Shown here piece after piece: positions 59,668-64,000 of a stretch of 64,000 bases of DNA. The stretch comes from Nocardia niigatensis NBRC 100131 (GTDB taxonomy: Bacteria > Actinomycetota > Actinomycetes > Mycobacteriales > Mycobacteriaceae), in contig NZ_BAGC01000048.1 of assembly GCF_000308655.1 (NCBI RefSeq), forward strand, positions 62,001 through 126,000, in the 5' to 3' direction. The translations under genes and the position numbers were made by a program. Within the stretch, counting starts at the first letter, position 1. Each line of letters opens with the position of its first letter. The notes under the pieces were generated by a model, which did no database searches, was not told the origin of the DNA, and saw nothing but the letters and a program-made list of their open reading frames with translations.

Positions 59668-60555
59668 TCAGGACCGTGCGGCCACCACCTCAGTCGCCAC
59701 CTCGAGGAAGTTCGGGTCGGTGACGGCCGGGACCAGGATGAACTCGTCGCACCCGGCCTGCTCCGCGCCGTCGAGAATGTCGGCGAGCACCTCGGGACTC
59801 GATGCCCGCGCCGAGGTGGCGACCATCTCGGCCAGCTTGGGTCCGAGGAAGCCGAGGTAGCGAGCGGTGAAGGAGCGCAACGCTTCTGATGCGTCGGTGA
59901 CGCCCAGGGCGGTGAAGCAGCCACTCACCTTGCGCGGGGTCGTCGCACGACCGGCCTCGGCCCAGCAACGGTCGGCGAGCTCGCCCACTTTGGCGATTTC
60001 GTCGGCGTTGCCCGGGATGCTGAAGCCGGAGATGCCATCGGCCCACCGCGCCGCCCGGCGCATCGCCTTCGGACCCATCGCACCGGCGAGGATGATCGGT
60101 CCACCCGGCTGGACGCACGCCGGCCCGACCGGGTCCGCGCCCTCGAACGGTGGCTTGCCGTCGAGCAGTGCTTTCAGCTCGGCGACCTTGTCATCGAGCT
60201 GCTGGTGCCGCCCCGTGAAATCAGCGCCGAGAGCGCGGTAGTCGTGCTCGCGACCGCCGACGCCGACAGCTACCTCGAGGCGGCCGTTCGCGAGTTGGTC
60301 GAGCGTGCCGATCTGCTGGGCGACCATCGCCACCGGGTGCTGTGGAAGCACCCAGAGGTTCGCCAAGACCTGCACCCGCTCTGTCACCGCCGCGCAGGCG
60401 CCCAGCGTCGCGACCATCTCCGGATTCGAAAACGTCACCCGCTCGCCCACCGAGACGCTCGAGAACGGGCCCGCGTCGATTCGCCGGGCCCAGTCGAGCG
60501 TCGTACCCGGTCCGTACCCGGGAGCCATCTGCGGAAGTGCGACACCGATCTTCAT
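59668..60555 (-). CDS. LLM-class F420-dependent oxidoreductase
   Basis: 295 residues. Luciferase-like TIM-barrel with KIGVALPQMAPGYGPGT, VLANLWVLPQHPVAMVAQQI, GTLDQLANGRLEVAVGVGGR, HDYRALGADFTGRHQQLDDK, PGGPIILAGAMGPKAMRRAA and DGISGFSIPGNADEIAKVGE. The TIGR03620-like arrangement indicates an F420H2 user, supplied by fbiC in this window. Start ATG with GAGAGGG upstream. Substrate unknown. Divergent region of 500 bp follows. Confidence 0.85.
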   Translation of the reverse strand: MKIGVALPQMAPGYGPGTTLDWARRIDAGPFSSVSVGERVTFSNPEMVATLGACAAVTERVQVLANLWVLPQHPVAMVAQQIGTLDQLANGRLEVAVGVGGREHDYRALGADFTGRHQQLDDKVAELKALLDGKPPFEGADPVGPACVQPGGPIILAGAMGPKAMRRAARWADGISGFSIPGNADEIAKVGELADRCWAEAGRATTPRKVSGCFTALGVTDASEALRSFTARYLGFLGPKLAEMVATSARASSPEVLADILDGAEQAGCDEFILVPAVTDPNFLEVATEVVAARS

Positions 60556-61082
60556 GTGGTGACCCTCTCAGAGCCACCTGGCCCCCGTCAGGCGATCTCA
60601 ATTCAGACAAGGGATAGCCACCAACCGGCTGAGCGCCACTCGGCCGCCAACAGTGCGCGCTCATGCCGAATGGCGTGCGACCGGTCAAATCCCGCACAAT
60701 CCGCTGTAGAAAGGCAATTTCGCGCCAATTCCTCAGCTGTAGTGAACGTTTAGAACAGGTGGATTGGCCGTGCATGTCCGCGTGGCAGCGCACTCTCCTG
60801 CCGCATAGCGCGCTGCGCAGTTCGGACAGCGCCGCACGGCGAAAGATCAACCGGCCGTTCGGTTCTGAGCACATACGCAGGCCACCCGGTCGGCCGGGCG
60901 ACGTGTTACGCCGAGTCCGCGCCGACGCGGTCCCGTAGATGCTCAGGGGACATGAACTGCCATCCCACCGACATCCCGTGCCTAACCGGCACTCACCGCA
61001 CCTAACCGGCTAACAACACTCTGACCTCAGCAGATGGCACGACTGCATGATGCTCCACCCATCACCTGACGAATGGACACCC
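60556..61082. other. gene-free region of 527 bp
   Basis: No ORF with a start signal or family resemblance. Two direct copies of CCTAACCGGC lie at 60981-60990 and 61001-61010, exactly 20 bp apart, as for two sites on one face of DNA, 70-100 bp before the Ltp gene. AT content is higher than in the neighbourhood. Confidence 0.5.
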
Positions 61083-61607
61083 GTGAACACACCCACCCGC
61101 GTCGAGCCGTTCCCCACCCCACAGCCCAGTTACCTGTCGGCCGCAGACGCGCCGAAGAAGCAGAAGAAATGGGTGTGGCTGGTCGGCGCCCCCGTACTGG
61201 CTCTCACCCTGGCGGCACCCGCATGGAACGGCGCTGCGGCCGCGGCCGAAGTCGCTCAGCCGGATATCGCGGCGCCCGTATCGACACTCGTGGTCGAATT
61301 CTCTCCGGCCAAGCAGGACATCACCTCCAGCCAGCGCAACGCCATCCGGTCTGCCCAGCAGTACCTCGACTACTCTGCCTTCTCCCGCAGCGGTCTGATT
61401 CACCAGCTCGAGTACGAAGACTTCTCCACCGCAGACGCTACGTTCGCAGTGGACAGCCTGAATGTGGACTGGAACGAGCAGGCGGCAAAGAGCGCCAAGC
61501 AGTACCTCGAGTACACCTCGTTCTCTCGGTCCGGACTGATCGATCAGCTGGTATACGACGGCTTTACGCGCGCCCAGGCCGAGTACGGGGCCAATGCCTC
61601 CTACTGA
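61083..61607 (+). CDS. Ltp-domain membrane protein without lipobox
   Basis: 174 residues from the GTG at 61083; an ATG at 61047 in frame is possible. A Pro-rich N-terminus leads into a helix (KKWVWLVGAPVLALTLAAPA) and two Ltp domains (PF07553): QRNAIRSAQQYLDYSAFSRS/GLIHQLEYEDFS and AKSAKQYLEYTSFSRSGLID/QLVYDGFT. The Ltp domain occurs in phage TP-J34 superinfection-exclusion lipoprotein and host surface proteins. No lipobox Cys is present, so it is a signal-anchor or cleaved protein, not a lipoprotein. Near an integrase fragment; a prophage or defence origin is possible. Confidence 0.78.
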   Translation: MNTPTRVEPFPTPQPSYLSAADAPKKQKKWVWLVGAPVLALTLAAPAWNGAAAAAEVAQPDIAAPVSTLVVEFSPAKQDITSSQRNAIRSAQQYLDYSAFSRSGLIHQLEYEDFSTADATFAVDSLNVDWNEQAAKSAKQYLEYTSFSRSGLIDQLVYDGFTRAQAEYGANASY

Positions 61608-61959
61608 CAATCTCTTTCGGCGGTAGACCCTGTTGGCGAGAAGCGAGCACTGCGGCGCGCGGCCGGTCGTAGTGCTCGCGTGGGCGCGGCGCGTGGGGTT
61701 TTCATCACCACCAAAGCGTTCACGTCGGGTGCCCGGGCTAAACCGGTCTGGCTTCAGTCAGCGGGAGTGAGCGATAATGCCGCTTACGGGGCGGCTCGGG
61801 TCGGCCGAGCCGCGGGCCGGCCGAACGCACCCTCATGCCGAGTTTCGGATTGCCCTCTTAGTGGGTTGGGGCTCTGCGACTTTGGATCTCTACCGGACCC
61901 ACACGATCTCTCCACACTTGGTCGACGGATCGGACACAACTGGTCGATACAGTGACCGC
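61608..61959. other. 352-bp intergenic region with hairpin
   Basis: Includes GCGAGCACT (61643-61651) pairing with AGTGCTCGC (61671-61679), a 9-bp stem after the Ltp gene stop that may end its transcription. The rest is without supported ORFs; the final 60 bp hold a TACAGT eight bases before the next gene's GTG, fitting a leaderless promoter. Confidence 0.5.
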
Positions 61960-62937
61960 GTGTCTACTCGTGATACACCGTGGAATCGCTGGAGCCGTTT
62001 CGCGTACCTATTGCAGGTCGTTGCCGTCGGCGCGCTGGCTCTCGCGTGGGCGGCGATCGTGGTCGGACTGTTCTCTGGCCGGGGAGTGGATCCACGGTTC
62101 GAGCTCGAAGCGGGCGGCCGCTTCGAGGCCAACCTCGCGGTCTATTGGCCGTTCCTGCTGGTGATCAGCCCGCTGCTGGCCGTCACTGGCCTTTTCGGGC
62201 TGTTGCCATACCGGTTCGCGCCTGGCGGCACCATTGTGGGTGGGGTAGTTGCCAGTCTTTTCGCTCAGTGGGTGGGAACCGAGCTGTACTTGTCCGACTA
62301 CAAGCGGGAGTTACCCGGACGCCTCGAAACGAGCTTCGGCGCTGCGTGTTTCGCAGTTGCCGTAGCGTTCACGGCAGCTTTCTTGCACTTGTATAGCAAC
62401 CGATCCGGTCGGACGCGTGTCGCTTCGATTCGAGGCGGAGCAGTGCTGGCGGTCGCCATTCTCGTCAGTGCCTGGGTCACGATTCCGCCGCTGATCGCGG
62501 GCAGTGGCACTCCGTCCGGTGTCCTGGCTGGGTTCGTCACCGACCCCCATTGCGGCAGGAAAGTGTCGGACTGGACCGACGAGGGACGGGCGACCGTCTA
62601 CAAGGGCGACGCGAGAACACAGTCGTATCCGCCGAAGGATATGCCCGACATTCGGTTCGGGGTCGTGGTCACACTGCGTAACGGCACGGGCAGCGTCGAA
62701 ACCACCCCGCCGACCGCGATCTCGTTCCGAGACGAGCTGCCATTTCGTTCGGGTCCGCCGGCAACCGAATTGCTGCTGTCTCGGCCTAATACAGGCAACG
62801 GGTTCGCGTTTACTCGCATACGCGATCCGAAGTGTGAGACCGGCACTAGCCGGGTGGTTTCGGCGACCTACATCTATGACGACTACGGCAGAACGAACAC
62901 GCCTCAGATTCGGGGCACGGTATCTCGTAGCGAGTAA
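61960..62937 (+). CDS. membrane protein with extracellular C-terminal domain
   Basis: 325 residues, GTG at 61960; no ribosome site, so leaderless expression is likely. Four helices: YLLQVVAVGALALAWAAIVV, YWPFLLVISPLLAVTGLFGL, IVGGVVASLFAQWVGTELYL, FGAACFAVAVAFTAAFLHL, then AVLAVAILVSAWVTIPPLIA. The C-terminal 130 residues are polar (VTDPHCGRKVSDWTDEGRAT, CETGTSRVVSATYIYDDYGR), with two Cys that may pair. No family recognised. Region has lower GC, suggesting transfer. Confidence 0.6.
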   Translation: MSTRDTPWNRWSRFAYLLQVVAVGALALAWAAIVVGLFSGRGVDPRFELEAGGRFEANLAVYWPFLLVISPLLAVTGLFGLLPYRFAPGGTIVGGVVASLFAQWVGTELYLSDYKRELPGRLETSFGAACFAVAVAFTAAFLHLYSNRSGRTRVASIRGGAVLAVAILVSAWVTIPPLIAGSGTPSGVLAGFVTDPHCGRKVSDWTDEGRATVYKGDARTQSYPPKDMPDIRFGVVVTLRNGTGSVETTPPTAISFRDELPFRSGPPATELLLSRPNTGNGFAFTRIRDPKCETGTSRVVSATYIYDDYGRTNTPQIRGTVSRSE

Positions 62938-63044
62938 CGCGCTGGCAGGGGTGTTTGATAGGCGGCGCTGATCTGGATGTCCGCACATGCCGCGTCCCGC
63001 GCGTTCTGCTCTGGCGGTTCGCTGAGACCGCGGCATCGTGAGGG

Positions 63045-63482
63045 ATGGCTACCTCTCCCGACCTCGATGTCACCTTCGCCGGTGACGACCTCGTGCTCCG
63101 GCTGGACGCCCTGGCTTACCTCGCCCGCTTCTCCGCGGTGTCGAGAATCCACACGAAATCCGATCTGCGCCTGTACTTCTACTGGTGCACCGACCACCAG
63201 CTCACTCCGCTCACGGTGGCGAGAACCGAGGTCGAGCGGTACATGCGATGGATGCAGGAAGTCCGCCGCTTCAAACCCGCGACCGTCGCCCGCCGGCTGG
63301 CCGTGGTCGCCGGGTTCTACCGCACCTGCGTCATCGATGGCGTCCTGGACCGGTCCCCGGCGGAGTACGTGCGCCGGCCGCGGGTATCGAACGAGTCACC
63401 GACACTGGGACTTTCGCATCTGCAGTTCGAGGCACTGCTGCCGGTCAATCTTGACGGCCCTGTAATGCCGCAACCGCTCTGA
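63045..63482 (+). pseudogene. truncated tyrosine recombinase/integrase
   Basis: 145 residues. The SAM-like core-binding domain of phage integrases is recognisable: SAVSRIHTKSDLRLYFYWCT, VERYMRWMQEVRRFKPATVA, RRLAVVAGFYRTCVIDGVLD, RSPAEYVRRPRVSNESPTLG, LSHLQFEALL. The catalytic domain (Arg, His-x-x-Arg, Tyr) should follow but the frame ends about 15 residues later in unrelated sequence. It is a remnant of a mobile element, consistent with the accessory region around it. Confidence 0.75.
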
Positions 63483-63709
63483 CCGAACCGGCCAGCGCGG
63501 GGCATCGGAAGATCGACTGGCGGTGGCGGTCGGCCGAGCGCACTTGATGCCGGGTGTCGCGCAGTCCCATTCGGCGCTCCGGTCGACGACATCGGGGTGG
63601 GCGAAAACTCTCTGGCATGGTCGGGGCCTGCCGTCACCGGCACTGCAATTGCCCAGCAGAACGGGCTGTGGCACAGTCGGTTCCAACTGGTGACAGCATT
63701 GGGGAGTGT

Positions 63710-64000
63710 ATGCCGAAGTGGTGGGGGACGGCAGCGCTGTGCCTGACGGCAGGATTGGTGTTGGCGGGCTGCGGATCTCAGGCCGGCTCGACGGGGCCGA
63801 ACGGGTCCGAGGTGAACGTCGATCCGAGCAAGCTGGATGTGGGGAACTACCCTACGAATCCGCAGCACATGGACCGGCCTGCCGGTCGCGACCAGGCGCG
63901 CCAACTGGCGGGTGAACGGCTCGCGGACCACCTGGCCCTGCCGGCCGATGTGGATCCGCGGTTCATCTATCAGCTGCCGGGCCGGCCTGTCCCGCCCACC
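63710..64000 (+). CDS. DUF7373-like lipoprotein, N-terminal part (partial)
   Basis: First 97 residues; continues past the right edge. Lipobox VLAGC with Cys at residue 21 (signal KWWGTAALCLTAGLVLAGCG). The motif LDVGNYPTNP after the linker matches LDTGTYPVNHY in the lipoprotein at 375, so it is a paralogue. Expected to be membrane-anchored on the outer face; function unknown. Confidence 0.78.
   Translation, partial: MPKWWGTAALCLTAGLVLAGCGSQAGSTGPNGSEVNVDPSKLDVGNYPTNPQHMDRPAGRDQARQLAGERLADHLALPADVDPRFIYQLPGRPVPPT

Noticed and set aside
60663..60938. 91-codon open frame in the gene-free region
   Set aside because: No ribosome site or family similarity; Arg/Ser-rich composition typical of random GC-rich frames.
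61083..61607. Calling the Ltp-domain protein a lipoprotein
   Set aside because: No Cys follows the hydrophobic segment, so the lipobox is absent.

Overview
The window looks like the chromosome of a mycolic-acid actinomycete, most likely Nocardia or a close relative. Evidence: very high GC with GTG/TTG starts; mycothiol (mshB), phosphatidylinositol mannoside (pimE), methylglucose lipopolysaccharide (gpgS) and coenzyme F420 (fbiC) genes; a SigE/RseA/HtrA/TatB block; and a Streptomyces/Rhodococcus-type secreted cholesterol oxidase. From about 2.5 to 47.6 kb the gene content follows, from memory, the Mycobacterium tuberculosis interval around Rv1157c-Rv1224, rearranged and interrupted by genus-specific genes. 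Gene names rest on family motifs and that synteny; no database search was run.

Layout. 0-2.4 kb: 3' end of glgC, a lipoprotein and two small hypotheticals. 2.5-6.7 kb: two-gene ABC exporter, its TetR repressor with a long palindromic operator over the start codon, and an O-methyltransferase. 6.9-10.3 kb: sigE-rseA-htrA-tatB. 10.3-18.6 kb: an HTH protein, gpgS-folP2 overlap, fadD6, two overlapping LOG-family genes, dapE and divergent dapD. 18.6-26.1 kb: a secreted peptide, PPOX protein, fadD36, a tetR gene between two mpaB paralogues, and the proline-degradation pair. 26.3-32.6 kb: cholesterol oxidase, tRNA-Asp, dapC-ferredoxin, fbiC. 32.8-38.2 kb: secreted protein, two PH-domain membrane proteins, a flavoprotein. 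38.2-43.7 kb: two small genes, mshB, lpqW, typA. 43.8-47.6 kb: a 58-residue cysteine-rich ORF behind an IdeR-type iron box, a pterin dehydratase, a decayed pimE copy beside the intact one, and a secreted protein. 47.7-64 kb is accessory: a nonapeptide-repeat protein, Tat-exported DUF1906 protein, a tandem-duplicated unknown protein, CHAP protein, a 1248-residue BTAD/AAA regulator facing an orphan MmyB-type ligand domain, GNAT, deaminase, GH5 endoglycoceramidase-like enzyme, F420 oxidoreductase, an Ltp-domain protein, an integrase fragment, and the start of a second lipoprotein of the family seen at 375.

Functional links. dapC, dapD and dapE are three steps of diaminopimelate synthesis. SigE, its zinc anti-sigma factor, HtrA and TatB form an envelope-stress unit. 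fbiC makes the F420 precursor for enzymes such as the LLM and possibly the PPOX protein. pimE, lpqW, gpgS and the two FadD ligases feed the cell envelope.

The most unusual non-coding content is two families of dispersed intergenic repeats, four copies each. One is a long inverted repeat whose stem tips differ in sequence between copies but stay paired. The other is a roughly 120-150 bp element with conserved blocks. The leading under-described protein candidates are the iron-box cysteine-rich ORF, the SILSIGS-repeat protein and the tandem-domain protein at 49.2-50.4 kb.
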